NCBI RefSeq assembly: GCF_001488575.1
Contig: NZ_LN831302.1
Span: forward strand, 930,001 to 994,000
Length of the DNA stretch: 64,000 nucleotides
Origin: Halobacterium hubeiense
GTDB taxonomy: Archaea > Halobacteriota > Halobacteria > Halobacteriales > Halobacteriaceae
Direction: 5' to 3'
Shown: piece after piece, positions 38,936-48,002 of the stretch
Layout: each line of letters opens with the position of its first letter
Numbering within the stretch: the first letter of the stretch is position 1
The notes under the pieces: generated by a model
What the model saw: the letters and a program-made list of their open reading frames with translations, nothing else
Told to the model about the DNA's origin: nothing
The model's database searches: none
Translations under genes and position numbers: made by a program

Positions 38936-39139
38936 CTACTCCACGTCGTAGCCCAGTTCGCGGACCGTCGACTCGATTTCCTCCGTCGATATCAGCGCCT
39001 CGCCGTGCCGGACCTCCACGAGCCCGGTCTCCGGGTCGAACGCCGCCAACTGGACGCCCTCCCGCTCGTGGAGTGCGTCCTCGATGGTCTCGCCGTCGGC
39101 GTCCTTCGACACCGTGAACTCCGCGCGGCTATTCGACAC
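38936..39139 (-). CDS. HMA-like small protein lacking metal-binding cysteines
   Basis: A 67-residue protein from GTG 39139 with the beta-alpha-beta-beta-alpha pattern of heavy-metal-associated domains: FTVSKDADGETIEDALHE, AAFDPETGLVEVRH, STEEIESTVRELGYDVE. The GMxCxxC loop is absent and the protein contains no Cys at all. It may be a copper-chaperone-derived domain repurposed for protein contact. This rests on pattern resemblance only. Confidence 0.6.
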   Translation of the reverse strand: MSNSRAEFTVSKDADGETIEDALHEREGVQLAAFDPETGLVEVRHGEALISTEEIESTVRELGYDVE

Positions 39140-39311
39140 GGGCCGTCACCCCGCGTCCGCCCGTCGCCAGTCGGTCTGAGTGATTGGACACACGCGGACA
39201 GTCGGCGACGGCCCGAATACGCGTTCTGTCGGAGTAGTTACCGACTAGTGTCGGCGGCCTCCCGCGACCGAGACCCGAACCGATTTGAGCGCGTCGCACC
39301 TCCTCGCCCGC

Positions 39312-39782
39312 ATGGAGACGACCCGCCACTTCACGGCGACCGTCTACGTCGTCAACGACGGCGCCACCGCGCTCCACGAGCACGACCGCCTCGGCCTCAC
39401 GATTCCGCCGGGCGGCCACGTGGACCGCGACGAACTCCCGCACGAAGCGGGCAAACGCGAAGTCGAGGAGGAGACCAGCTTGGAGCCGACGCTGCTCGGC
39501 GAGGCACCCGAGGTTCCCGCGCCCGACGGCTTCGCGCTGCCGTCGCCGCGCTACCAGCTCTGTTACGACATCAACGTCCACGAGGACGGCACGGTCGGCC
39601 ACCAGCACATCGACCACGTCTACTTCGCGACCGTGCCCTCCCGAGACATCGACCCCGCGGACGGCGAAGCCGGCCCGGAGGCGTGGGCGTGGTACGACCC
39701 CGACGACCTCCGCGACAGCGACCTCGACGCCGACACCGTTCAAATCGCGCTGGAGGCCATCGAGGCCGCCAGCGAGGCGTAG
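39312..39782 (+). CDS. NUDIX hydrolase
   Basis: A 156-residue pyrophosphohydrolase of the NUDIX superfamily. The NUDIX box begins at Gly35 (GGHVDRDELPHEAGKREVEEE), matching Gx5Ex7REx2EE, with Thr where Gly usually follows. The N-terminus HFTATVYVVNDGATALHEH and the WAWYDPDDLRD end match ADP-ribose or nucleotide hydrolases broadly; the substrate cannot be named. ATG 39312 gives the family N-terminus. Confidence 0.87.
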   Translation: METTRHFTATVYVVNDGATALHEHDRLGLTIPPGGHVDRDELPHEAGKREVEEETSLEPTLLGEAPEVPAPDGFALPSPRYQLCYDINVHEDGTVGHQHIDHVYFATVPSRDIDPADGEAGPEAWAWYDPDDLRDSDLDADTVQIALEAIEAASEA

Positions 39783-40910
39783 TCAGTCCAGCCGGCTCAC
39801 GGGTTCGCTCCGCTCCCCGCTCGCACTGTCTGTGGACTCCCTTCGGTCGTCCACACGGCTCTGGACGTACTTCGTGACGTGGTCGTCCATCCGGCGCTTG
39901 AATCCGGCCTGCCGGGCGAGCCGGTCGACCTCGCGCGCGACGAGACTGCCGTACTGGACGGCCTTCTTCTCGCGGGCGCAGACCGCGTCCGGGAGTCGCT
40001 CGCGGGCCGCCTCCCGGAGCGCGCGCTTCCGCGTCTCCCCGGCGACCAGCCACTCCTCGGGGAGTTCCAGCGCGGCGCGCACCACGTCGTCGTGGAGCAG
40101 CGGCGTCACGGGCTCGACGCCCGCCGCGCGAATCGCTCGCGTGTCCCGCTCTAGCTGTTCGGGCAGCGTCTCTAGGACTTCGCGGCGCGCGCCCCGAATC
40201 GTGTCCGCGTCCGTCCGCGGGTCGTCGGGCGCGGCCGCGACCTTCGCGTAGCCGCCGAACAGTTCGTCCGCGCCCTGCCCGAGCGCGAGCCGCGAGAAGC
40301 CGTCGCTGGCGACTCGCTCGGCGACGAGGTAGAGGGGGAGCGCAATCTGGACGTCCATCGCGTTCGTGCGGCCGATGGCGCGCGCCACCTCGGGGACCGC
40401 GGCCTCGATGTCGTCCAGCGTCACCTCGTGGACGCGCAGGTCGTCGGCGCGCCCCATCGCGGCCGCGGACTCCCGGGCTGCTTCGATGTCCGCGCAGCCC
40501 TCGTAGCCGACGACGTACAGCGGCGCGTCCAGTTCCGCGGCGACGAGCGCGGAGTCCACGCCGCCGGAGAACGCCACCGCGAGGTCGTCGCTCGGCACGT
40601 CGAGCGCCTCGTCGAGCGCGCCCCGGACGCTCCTCACCGGGTCGTCGTGGCTCGCGGGCGGGTCCGGGAGTCGCCACGCGCGCCGCGTCTCGCCGTCCTC
40701 GCGGACGTGGCCCGCGGGCAGCAGCGTCGGGTCCGCGAGGTCGTCGGGGTCGCGGCTCCACGCGTCGCCGTCGTAGTAACAGCGGTCGCGCCCCAGCACG
40801 TCGCGGACGAGCCGGCCGTCCGGCAGTTCGCCCGCGAAGCCGTACGTGCCCGGGAGCGGGTCGCTCTCGTCGAGCGCGCGGCGGACGGTCGCGGCGAGCG
40901 CGTCGTCCAT
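39783..40910 (-). CDS. Asparagine-synthetase-like protein with a truncated glutaminase domain
   Basis: A 375-residue PP-loop ATPase: FSGGVDS (114-120) for ATP, then the asparagine synthetase core (LGQGADELFGGY near 215). The first about 80 residues correspond only to the end of a class II glutaminase domain (LVRDVLG...CYYDG); the N-terminal nucleophile Cys is missing. Ammonia-dependent amidation or another adenylation is likely. The last 20 residues (ending GERSEPVSRLD) come from a palindromic DNA stretch. It starts three bases after the PHP gene stop, so both form an operon. Confidence 0.85.
   Translation of the reverse strand: MDDALAATVRRALDESDPLPGTYGFAGELPDGRLVRDVLGRDRCYYDGDAWSRDPDDLADPTLLPAGHVREDGETRRAWRLPDPPASHDDPVRSVRGALDEALDVPSDDLAVAFSGGVDSALVAAELDAPLYVVGYEGCADIEAARESAAAMGRADDLRVHEVTLDDIEAAVPEVARAIGRTNAMDVQIALPLYLVAERVASDGFSRLALGQGADELFGGYAKVAAAPDDPRTDADTIRGARREVLETLPEQLERDTRAIRAAGVEPVTPLLHDDVVRAALELPEEWLVAGETRKRALREAARERLPDAVCAREKKAVQYGSLVAREVDRLARQAGFKRRMDDHVTKYVQSRVDDRRESTDSASGERSEPVSRLD
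39831..39855. repeat. Inverted repeat within the 3' end of the asparagine-synthetase-like gene
   Basis: TGTGGAC at 39831-39837 pairs with GTCCACA at 39849-39855 around an 11-base loop. It codes for the odd Arg/Ser/Asp-rich tail of the protein and looks like a mobile or structural palindrome captured by the reading frame. Confidence 0.55.
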
Positions 40911-40913
40911 CCC

Positions 40914-41597
40914 TCAGAAGAACTCCGCGAGGCGGTTCTTCACGCGGCGCTTCGCACCGCCGGCGGCCTGCCGGAAGCTGATGTGCCACGGCGTGCGCTT
41001 GCCCTCGACGCTCGTCCGCCCGTCGCGGATGGCGTCGAGGATGGCCTCCAGCGAGCGCTCGTCGGCGCCGACGCGCGTCACCGCCTGCCCCACCATCTCC
41101 GCGATGTGGGCGTCGCTGCCCGCGGTCATCGGGCGGTTGTGGCTGCGCGCGAACCGCTCGGCTTTGCGGTTCGCGCGGCCCGTGAGCAGCCGCGAGTTGT
41201 ACACCTCGATGGCGTCCGCGGAGGCGAGCGTCGCCGTGGAGACGTTCGGCGCGACGCCGCTGCGCGAGGACTGGAACGGGTGGGGGACGATGGCGATGCC
41301 GCCGCGGTCGCGAATCGCGTCGAGCGTGTCCACGAACGGCTCGCCCGACGGCACCGCCTCCTCGACGCCGATGGCGAGGACGTGGCCGTCGGCGCTGGTC
41401 ACCTCCATCCCCGGGATGCCGACGAGCCCGTACTCCTCGGCGAGGTCGGCGGCCCGCAGGCTCGCGTCGATTTCGTCGTGGTCGGTGACAGCGAGCGCGT
41501 CGAGCCCCACCGCCCGCGCCTGCTCTAAGAGCATCTCGACGGGGTCGCGGCCGTCGTAGGAGAGCTCGGAGTGCGCGTGGAGTTCGACGGAAAGCAC
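40914..41597 (-). CDS. PHP-domain metal-dependent phosphoesterase
   Basis: A 227-residue PHP protein with the four motif blocks: HAHSELS (His7, His9), TDHDEIDA, PHPFQSSR and SDAHIAEM. Stand-alone PHP proteins such as YciV/RNase AM hydrolyse 3'-phosphoadenosine 5'-phosphate or 5' ends of short RNA. Start is GTG 41597, one base after GGAGG, unusually close. It is operonic with the asparagine-synthetase-like gene. Confidence 0.88.
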   Translation of the reverse strand: MLSVELHAHSELSYDGRDPVEMLLEQARAVGLDALAVTDHDEIDASLRAADLAEEYGLVGIPGMEVTSADGHVLAIGVEEAVPSGEPFVDTLDAIRDRGGIAIVPHPFQSSRSGVAPNVSTATLASADAIEVYNSRLLTGRANRKAERFARSHNRPMTAGSDAHIAEMVGQAVTRVGADERSLEAILDAIRDGRTSVEGKRTPWHISFRQAAGGAKRRVKNRLAEFF

Positions 41598-41683
41598 GCC
41601 TCCAGATTACGCGGGGGTGGGCAAAAGCGCCCCGGTCCGGAAACGTCGGGCGGGAGCTCCGACCGAGACTGTTCACGTCTGTG

Positions 41684-41690
41684 CATATAG
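41684..41690 (+). promoter_or_regulatory. TATA box for purL
   Basis: CATATAG lies about 38 bases before the ATG at 41728, giving a leader of roughly 10-15 bases. AAGGTGA at 41721-41727 is a weak Shine-Dalgarno match right before the start. Confidence 0.45.
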
Positions 41691-41727
41691 AAACGACTAA
41701 ACGCTCGCAGAAGGACCACGAAGGTGA

Positions 41728-43854
41728 ATGCCACTCGCCGACTCGGACCGACGCCTCGTCGAAGCAGAACTGGGACGGGACCCGACGCGGGCGGAGGCCG
41801 CGCTGTTCGAGAACCTCTGGAGCGAGCACTGCGCGTACCGCTCCTCCCGGCCGCTTTTGTCCGCGTTCACCACCGACAGCGACGACGTGGTCGTCGGGCC
41901 GGGCGACGACGCCGCCGTGGTGTCGGTCCCCGGCACGGACCAGCTCGTGACGTTCGGCGTCGAGAGCCACAACCACCCCTCCTACGTGGACCCCTACGAT
42001 GGCGCCGCGACGGGCGTCGGCGGCATCGTCCGCGACACGCTCTCGATGGGCGCGTACCCCGTCGCGCTCGCGGACGCGCTGTACTTCGGCGGCTTCGACC
42101 GGGACCACTCTCGGTACCTCCTCGACGGCGTCGTGGAGGGCATCAGCGACTACGGGAACGCCATCGGCGTCCCTACCGTCACGGGGAGCACGCAGTTCCA
42201 CGACGGCTACGAAGGGAACCCGCTCGTGAACGTCGCGTGCGTCGGCCTCGTCACCGAGGACCGGCTCGTGACGGCGGCCGCCAACGAGCCCGGGAACAAG
42301 CTCGTGCTCGTCGGGAACGCGACCGGCCGCGACGGCCTCGGCGGCGCGAGCTTCGCCAGCGAGGACCTCGCGGAGGACGCCGAGACGGAGGACCGGCCCG
42401 CGGTGCAGGTCGGCGACCCGTACACGGAGAAACTGCTCGTGGAGGCCAACGAGGCGCTCGTCGACGAGGACCTCGTGATGGCAGCCCGCGACCTCGGCGC
42501 GGCGGGGCTGGGCGGCGCGTCCTCTGAGATGGTCGCGCAGGGCGGCCTCGGCGCGCGCATCGACCTGGGGGCGGTCCACCAGCGCGAGCCGAATATGAAC
42601 GCGCTCGAAATTCTGCTCGCGGAGTCCCAGGAGCGGATGTGCTACGAGGTCCGCCCCGAGGACGTCGAGCGCGTGCGGGAAATCGCGGAGCGCTTCGACC
42701 TCGGCTGCTCGGTCATCGGCGAAGTGACGGACGGGAACTACGTCTGTGAATTTGAAGGGGAAACAGTCGTCGATGCCCCCGCGGAGTTCCTCGCGGACGG
42801 CGCGCCGATGAACGACCTCGAACGCGAGGAGCCCAGCGAGCCGGAGACGGACCTGCCGGACGTCTCCGTTGGCAAGGCGTTCGACGCGGTGCTGTCGAGC
42901 CCGAACACTGCGAGCAAGCGCTGGGTGTACCGCCAGTACGACCACGAGGTCGGCAACCGGACGCTCCGGCGGCCCGGCGAGGACGCCGCCGCGCTGACGC
43001 TCCCGGCCGCCGACGCGCTGACGCTCCCGGCCGCCGACGGCGAGGTGGCGCTGGCGTTCTCCGCTGGCGCGAACCCGAACTGGACCGACGCGTCGCCGTA
43101 CCGCGGCGCGTACGCGACCGCCGTGGAGAACGCGACGAACCTCGCGGCCGTCGGCGCGGAGCCGCTCGCGGCGGTGGACTGCCTGAACGGCGGCAATCCC
43201 GAGAAGCCCGACGTCTACGGCGGGTTCGCGGCGGCCGTGGACGGGCTCGCGGACGGCTGTCGCGCGGTGGACGCGCCGGTCGTCGGCGGGAACGTCAGCC
43301 TCTACAACGACTCCGCCGCGGGGCCGGTGCCGCCGACGCCGACGCTCGCGATGCTCGGCGTCCGGCAGGGCTACGACGCGCCCGGGATGGCCACCGTGGG
43401 CGACGGCGACCTCGTGCTCGTCGGCGGCCACGACGAGACGCTCGGCGGGAGCGAGTACCTCGCGCAGTTCGACGGGAGGGCGCCGTTCCCCGACGTGGCC
43501 GACGACGGCGTCGCGGCGGTCCGCGCGGCGGCGACCCACGACGCGACGCTCGCCGTCCACGACGTCAGCGACGGCGGGCTCGCGGTCACGCTCGCCGAGA
43601 TGGTCGGCGAGGACGCGGGCGTCGCGGTAGACGTGCCGAGCGTCGGCGCGCTGTTCTCGGAGGCGCCGGGGCGCGCGGTCGTGGAGACCACGGACGCCAC
43701 GGCGCTCCGCGACGCGGTGGACGCGCCGGTCGTCGACCTCGGCGAGGCGACCGGCGACGGCGCGCTGTCCGTCGCTGTGGCTGGCGAAGTCGTGGACTAC
43801 GGCTTCGAAGAAATCGTGGACGCGCGCCGCGTCCTCGAACGCGAACTGGACTAG
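41728..43854 (+). CDS. purL: Phosphoribosylformylglycinamidine synthase subunit PurL
   Basis: Synthetase subunit for the fourth purine step (FGAR to FGAM), used with PurQ and PurS encoded elsewhere. The 708-residue small-type PurL has [23 protein letters not shown] (catalytic His region), [10 protein letters not shown], and duplicated ATP domains ending GGNVSLYND and [11 protein letters not shown]. Residues 422-437 contain an exact 8-residue repeat (ALTLPAAD twice) caused by a 24-base DNA duplication. It lies in the linker between the two halves and keeps the frame. AIR synthetase is at 28669. Confidence 0.96.
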   Translation: MPLADSDRRLVEAELGRDPTRAEAALFENLWSEHCAYRSSRPLLSAFTTDSDDVVVGPGDDAAVVSVPGTDQLVTFGVESHNHPSYVDPYDGAATGVGGIVRDTLSMGAYPVALADALYFGGFDRDHSRYLLDGVVEGISDYGNAIGVPTVTGSTQFHDGYEGNPLVNVACVGLVTEDRLVTAAANEPGNKLVLVGNATGRDGLGGASFASEDLAEDAETEDRPAVQVGDPYTEKLLVEANEALVDEDLVMAARDLGAAGLGGASSEMVAQGGLGARIDLGAVHQREPNMNALEILLAESQERMCYEVRPEDVERVREIAERFDLGCSVIGEVTDGNYVCEFEGETVVDAPAEFLADGAPMNDLEREEPSEPETDLPDVSVGKAFDAVLSSPNTASKRWVYRQYDHEVGNRTLRRPGEDAAALTLPAADALTLPAADGEVALAFSAGANPNWTDASPYRGAYATAVENATNLAAVGAEPLAAVDCLNGGNPEKPDVYGGFAAAVDGLADGCRAVDAPVVGGNVSLYNDSAAGPVPPTPTLAMLGVRQGYDAPGMATVGDGDLVLVGGHDETLGGSEYLAQFDGRAPFPDVADDGVAAVRAAATHDATLAVHDVSDGGLAVTLAEMVGEDAGVAVDVPSVGALFSEAPGRAVVETTDATALRDAVDAPVVDLGEATGDGALSVAVAGEVVDYGFEEIVDARRVLERELD
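42991..43038 (+). repeat. Perfect 24-bp tandem duplication inside purL
   Basis: Bases 42991-43014 and 43015-43038 are identical without mismatch. The duplication is in frame and adds eight residues. The absence of any silent difference implies that it is recent, or an assembly artefact. Confidence 0.95.
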
Positions 43855-43991
43855 AGGAACGCCGGCACGAGGTACGCCACCGCGAGGCCGACCAGCAGAA
43901 CGAGGAAGCCGGTGCCGACCTGTCCCGTGGAGAACTCCTGCATCGGTGCGGTGACGCGGCCCGAGTCGTCGTGAGCGTGGTCGTCTGTCAT
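43851..43991 (-). CDS. Small membrane protein (46 aa), easily missed
   Basis: The complement of 43851-43991 encodes a 46-residue protein: a polar head ([26 protein letters not shown]) and one helix (about 28-44) near the C-terminus. The acidic head fits halophiles. Its stop overlaps the purL stop by four bases. No function known. Confidence 0.68.
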   Translation of the reverse strand: MTDDHAHDDSGRVTAPMQEFSTGQVGTGFLVLLVGLAVAYLVPAFL

Positions 43992-44036
43992 GCGCGGCGA
44001 TTGGGTGGGGGCCTACTTGGCAGTACCGAACCCGCG

Positions 44037-44471
44037 TCAGTCCACGTGGCGGACGATGTGGACGTCGTAGCGGTCGTCCGCGGAGACGTTCTGTCCGACC
44101 GACGTGATGCCCCCGACCATCCGGCCGGCGTTGTCGCTGCCGATGAACACGACGGTCGCGTCGCGTTCGACGGCGAGTTCGCGGACCTCGCGGCTCACGC
44201 GGCCGCGGGGCGCGTACTTGTCCACCACCCGATACGCGAACTCGACGCCCGGGTCAGCGTCGGCCACGCGCTCGGTGAGATTCTGTGCGACCTGTTCGAC
44301 GCTGAACGACTCGCTGCCCCCCAGCCAGCCGCGCTCGCGCGCCGTCTCGGTGTCCCGGGGAATCGCGGTGACCGCGACGACAGACTCGTCGGTCGCTCCC
44401 GAGAACGCGACCGCGCGGCCGAGCGCGGCCCGCGAGAGCGGCGAGTCGTCGAACGCGACGACGTACGTCAT
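44037..44471 (-). CDS. Universal stress protein (UspA family)
   Basis: A 144-residue UspA fold: YVVAFDDSPLSRAAL start, the DAT-VVFIGS strand, and a GRMVGGITSVGQNVSA segment that resembles the ATP-binding G-2x-G-9x-G(S/T) motif only loosely. It may bind ATP. The shorter distance from hisF (74 bases between starts) makes this a divergent pair. Confidence 0.83.
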   Translation of the reverse strand: MTYVVAFDDSPLSRAALGRAVAFSGATDESVVAVTAIPRDTETARERGWLGGSESFSVEQVAQNLTERVADADPGVEFAYRVVDKYAPRGRVSREVRELAVERDATVVFIGSDNAGRMVGGITSVGQNVSADDRYDVHIVRHVD

Positions 44472-44545
44472 GACGTATCCCTCACGGCCGGTCGTTGGAT
44501 GCCGGAGACGAAACCACTATCGGAGGCTCCCGCGAACTGCGAACT

Positions 44546-45355
44546 ATGCTGACCAAGCGCGTCATCCCGTGCGTCGACGTCGACTTAGACGACGACGGGA
44601 ACGCCGCCGTCTACACGGGCGTGAACTTCGAGGACCTCGAGTACACGGGCGACCCCGTGGAGATGGCGAAACGGTACAACGAAGCGGGCGCCGACGAGTT
44701 CGTCTTCCTCGACATCACCGCGAGCGCGGAGGGCCGCGCGACGATGCTGGAGACCGTCGAGCGCGTCGCCGACGAGGTGTTCATCCCGCTGACCGTCGGC
44801 GGCGGCATCCGCGAGAAGGCCGACATCAAGGAGACGCTGCGCGCGGGCGCCGACAAGGTTTCCATCAACACGGGCGCGCTCGAACGCCCCGAGCTCATCA
44901 CGGAGGGCGCGAAGGCGTTCGGCAACCAGTGCATCGTCATCAGCGTGGACGCGCGCCGGCGCTACGACGAACAGGGCGAGCACTACGAGCAGGTCGATGG
45001 CGAGTCCTGCTGGTTCGAGGCGACCGTGAAGGGCGGCCGCGAGGGGACCGGCCGCGACGTCGTCGAGTGGGCGCGCGAGGCGGAGGAGCGCGGCGCTGGC
45101 GAGCTGTTCGTGAACTCCATCGACGCCGACGGCACGAAGGACGGCTACGACCTGCCGCTGACGGGGGCGGTCTGCGACGCCGTCTCGACGCCAGTCATCG
45201 CCTCCTCGGGCTGCGGGTCGCCACAGGACATGGTGGACGCCTTCGACGCGGGCGCGGACGCCGCGCTCGCGGCCTCGATTTTTCACTACGGGGAGTACAG
45301 CATCGAGGAGACCAAGCAGTACCTCGACGACCACGGCGTCCCGGTCCGCCGCTGA
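44546..45355 (+). CDS. hisF: Imidazole glycerol phosphate synthase cyclase subunit
   Basis: Histidine synthesis and AICAR release, working with HisH. The 269-residue TIM barrel has [10 protein letters not shown] with catalytic Asp near 11, phosphate loops GGGIRE and the SGCGSP segment, and catalytic Asp in [16 protein letters not shown] 44546 starts at the family N-terminus MLTKRVIPC; a longer in-frame start at 44495 is unlikely. It is the only histidine gene here, as in other haloarchaea with scattered his genes. Confidence 0.95.
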   Translation: MLTKRVIPCVDVDLDDDGNAAVYTGVNFEDLEYTGDPVEMAKRYNEAGADEFVFLDITASAEGRATMLETVERVADEVFIPLTVGGGIREKADIKETLRAGADKVSINTGALERPELITEGAKAFGNQCIVISVDARRRYDEQGEHYEQVDGESCWFEATVKGGREGTGRDVVEWAREAEERGAGELFVNSIDADGTKDGYDLPLTGAVCDAVSTPVIASSGCGSPQDMVDAFDAGADAALAASIFHYGEYSIEETKQYLDDHGVPVRR

Positions 45356-45454
45356 CGGCGTAACGCGCCCATCTACGGTTTCTCGGCAACGCTTGCGCTC
45401 GCCGCTCGTTGATGCTGCGAATGATTTATCACCGAAGTACAACACATTGAGGAC

Positions 45455-45859
45455 ATGTCTCACTCTGGCGCACCCGGGTCGGGGGACCCGGGAACGGCCC
45501 AGTGCTCGGCCGACGGACCGCTCGACCCGGGGCGTTCGGCGGTGGAAGCCGTCGAATGCGACTCCGCGCGGTTCGTGAACCTCTCGCACACCAGTGGGGG
45601 AGTACAGCCGACGTACCTCGTGTTGACCGACAGCGACGCCGACGCCACGCAGCTGTCGCTCACGGACGTGCTGTCGATGCCGGAGATACAGAACGCGGTC
45701 GCGTACTTCGGCGCGGACACCGAGAGCGTCCGCGTCCGCACGCAGTCCGGGCGCCGCGTCGCCCTCGAAGAACACGTCGAAGCGCTCGCCGAGCGCAGCC
45801 CGGACCCGGCCTTCGAGTTCGGCGGGCGGCGCTTCGAGCTGTCGGTCGTCCTCGGTTAA
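45455..45859 (+). CDS. Unrecognised soluble protein (134 aa)
   Basis: The first about 35 residues are low-complexity (Gly, Ser, Pro, Asp) and the rest is a compact alpha/beta-like region with [19 protein letters not shown] and RFELSVVLG. No family recognised. ATTTATC at 45423-45429 lies about 26 bases before the ATG, a good TATA box. Its stop overlaps the rpoL stop by three bases. Confidence 0.68.
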   Translation: MSHSGAPGSGDPGTAQCSADGPLDPGRSAVEAVECDSARFVNLSHTSGGVQPTYLVLTDSDADATQLSLTDVLSMPEIQNAVAYFGADTESVRVRTQSGRRVALEEHVEALAERSPDPAFEFGGRRFELSVVLG

Positions 45860-46140
45860 GCCGCCGCCTCGAACGCGTCCGCGAAGTCGCGGAGCTCGTC
45901 GCCCATCCGCTCGGCCGCCGACTGCAGCGCGTCGAGGGGGTCGGTGCCGTCCTCGGTCTTGATGGTGAGCACCGGCTCGGTCTGCCCGCCGGACTGCTCG
46001 GGGTTCATGTCGTACGAGGCCGCGGCGACGCCCTCGGTCTCGAGGAGCGAGCCCTTCAGCCCGTTCATGAACGTGTGGTCCTCCCCGGCAATCTCGATAG
46101 TGAGTTCCGCGTCTCCCTTCTCGATAACCCGCAGGTCCAT
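45856..46140 (-). CDS. rpoL: DNA-directed RNA polymerase subunit L (Rpo11)
   Basis: A 94-residue homologue of eukaryotic RPB11, partner of Rpo3 in polymerase assembly. Family markers: [26 protein letters not shown] and the C-terminal amphipathic helix. ATG 46140 gives the normal N-terminus MDLRVIEKG; the longer frame to 46224 lies in the divergent promoter region with the rhomboid gene. Confidence 0.95.
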   Translation of the reverse strand: MDLRVIEKGDAELTIEIAGEDHTFMNGLKGSLLETEGVAAASYDMNPEQSGGQTEPVLTIKTEDGTDPLDALQSAAERMGDELRDFADAFEAAA

Positions 46141-46232
46141 GCGCGTAGGTTCGCTCGTGGCGCGTTTCAACGTTTCGAAGCGACGGCTCGCGGGCGGACT
46201 GTTTATGCCGCCGGGGCCAGCCACGTAGAGGT

Positions 46233-48002
46233 ATGAACGTCTCGCCGGTGGTCGTCGTCGCCGCGACCACGCTGGCCCTCCTCGCGGTGACCGCCGCGGT
46301 GCCGCGGTTCCGTCGGTTCTCGTCGCTCGCGCGCGCCGCGCCCGTCGCCGTGCTCGTCGGTATCGCCGCCGCGGCGGCGCTGGGAACGCTCGACGCCTGG
46401 ACGGCCGCCGCGTACGCGGCCGTCGTCACCTTCGTCGCGACCGGCATCGCCGTGCTGTCGGTCGGCGAAGGCCGTGCCGCCGTCCGCCGCGTTCGCGGTC
46501 GGCTCCTGTTCGGGATTCCGTGGGGGACGCTTCTGGTCGTCGCCGGCGTCGCCGCGTTCTACCTGGTCGTGCAGTTCGGCGCCGCGGGCTCGCCGCTGGT
46601 CGTGCCGTTCGTCTCGTGGTCGTACTTCTACCCGCTGGGCATCGTCACGTCGGCGTTCGCGCACGCCAGCCTCGGCCACGTCACGGGGAACCTCGTCGCG
46701 ACCGTCGCGCTCGCGCCGCTGGCGGAGTACGCGTTCTCCCACTACCCGACCGAGCGCGGCCAGTCCTCGTTCGGGTCGCTTCGCACGAACCCCCACGTCC
46801 GCGCGCTCGTCGTCTTCCCGGGGGTCGTCCTCGCGGTCGGCCTGCTGACCGGCGTGTTCTCGTGGGGCGCGACCATCGGCTTCTCCGGCGTCGTCTACGC
46901 GTTCGCCGGCTTCGCGCTCGTGCGCTTCCCGCTGGCGACCGTGCTCGCGGTGTCGGTCCGCGAGGTGCTGTCGCTGCTGTGGACGGTCGTCCACGACCCC
47001 ATCACGTACGCCTCCGCGTCGTCGTCGTTCTCGACGCCGTGGTGGGCGGGCGTCTCCGTGCAGGGCCACATGTTCGGGTTCCTCGTCGGCGCCGTGCTCG
47101 CCGCCGCGCTCGTCGTCCGCCGCGAGAACCGGCCGTCGGCGGCCCGCATCTGGTTCGGCGCGGTCGTGCTCGCGGCGTCGATGTCGCTGTGGGCGGTGTG
47201 GTGGTACGGCGCCGCCGACGAGTACGTGCTGTTCCGCGCGCTCGGCGTGCTGCTGGTCGCCGCGCTCGCCATCGTCCTCACCGCGGCCGTGCGCGCCGAC
47301 GCGACCACGCTGGTCCGCGACGTGTCCACGCGGAAGGTCGCGTTCCTCGTGTTGCTGTTGCCCGTCGTGACGATGTCGATGGTCGCCGTGCCGGTGAACC
47401 TCACCACCGTCGCGGACGCCGACCTCCCCGGCGACCCCGTGGAGGTCCGCGGCTACGAGGTGACTTACGCCGAGGACGTCACCAACGAGCGCGTCGCGGG
47501 CGTGGACCTCCCGTACTTCTCGCAGGCGACGAACGTCACCGCCAGCGGCGTCATCGTCGCCAGCCCCGAGCGCGAGGTCTGGACCGAGGAGGTGAGCGCG
47601 AGCAGACTCGGCTTCTACGGCGACCAGTCAGTCACGGTCGGCGGCGTCGGCTGGAAGGAGTCCGTCGGCGTCCACCGCCGCGGCTGGGTGCCCGCGGGCG
47701 CCAGCGCCGTCTACAACGTCTACGTCACGCCGCCCGAGGGCGAGACGCGCCACGTCTACAGCTCCGGGAACGCCACGGCCGCGCCCGTCGTCGCCGGCCG
47801 ACAGGTGCGCGTGACGTCGTCGAGCGGCGGCTTCGACCTCGACGTGTTGCGCAACGAGACAGTCGTGGACTCGACGGGGATTCCCGGTCGGAACGAGACC
47901 GCGGACGCGGGCGGCCTGACGTTCGTGCGGAACGGCAGCCGGGTGTTCGCCGAGTACGGGAACACCACCGTCAGCATCGCCAGCCCGGAGACCTACGAGT
48001 AG
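46233..48002 (+). CDS. Rhomboid-family intramembrane serine protease with large C-terminal domain
   Basis: A 589-residue protein. The rhomboid core has the helix-2 motif [10 protein letters not shown] (His144, His149, Asn153), the catalytic Ser218 in GFSG and the catalytic His279 in QGHMFG. About nine to ten helices span residues 1-375. The last about 200 residues are soluble, beta-rich and Thr/Val-rich, with several N-x-S/T sequons, so they probably face outside. Haloarchaeal RhoII has been tied to glycosylated surface-layer processing, but orthology is not shown here. Confidence 0.86.
   Translation: MNVSPVVVVAATTLALLAVTAAVPRFRRFSSLARAAPVAVLVGIAAAAALGTLDAWTAAAYAAVVTFVATGIAVLSVGEGRAAVRRVRGRLLFGIPWGTLLVVAGVAAFYLVVQFGAAGSPLVVPFVSWSYFYPLGIVTSAFAHASLGHVTGNLVATVALAPLAEYAFSHYPTERGQSSFGSLRTNPHVRALVVFPGVVLAVGLLTGVFSWGATIGFSGVVYAFAGFALVRFPLATVLAVSVREVLSLLWTVVHDPITYASASSSFSTPWWAGVSVQGHMFGFLVGAVLAAALVVRRENRPSAARIWFGAVVLAASMSLWAVWWYGAADEYVLFRALGVLLVAALAIVLTAAVRADATTLVRDVSTRKVAFLVLLLPVVTMSMVAVPVNLTTVADADLPGDPVEVRGYEVTYAEDVTNERVAGVDLPYFSQATNVTASGVIVASPEREVWTEEVSASRLGFYGDQSVTVGGVGWKESVGVHRRGWVPAGASAVYNVYVTPPEGETRHVYSSGNATAAPVVAGRQVRVTSSSGGFDLDVLRNETVVDSTGIPGRNETADAGGLTFVRNGSRVFAEYGNTTVSIASPETYE

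Noticed and set aside
39571-43560. A 1329-codon open frame on the minus strand across NUDIX, asparagine-synthetase-like, PHP and purL genes
   Set aside because: It is antisense or out of frame to well-supported genes. High third-position G+C leaves few stops in shadow frames, and its product is Arg/Ala-rich with no domain.
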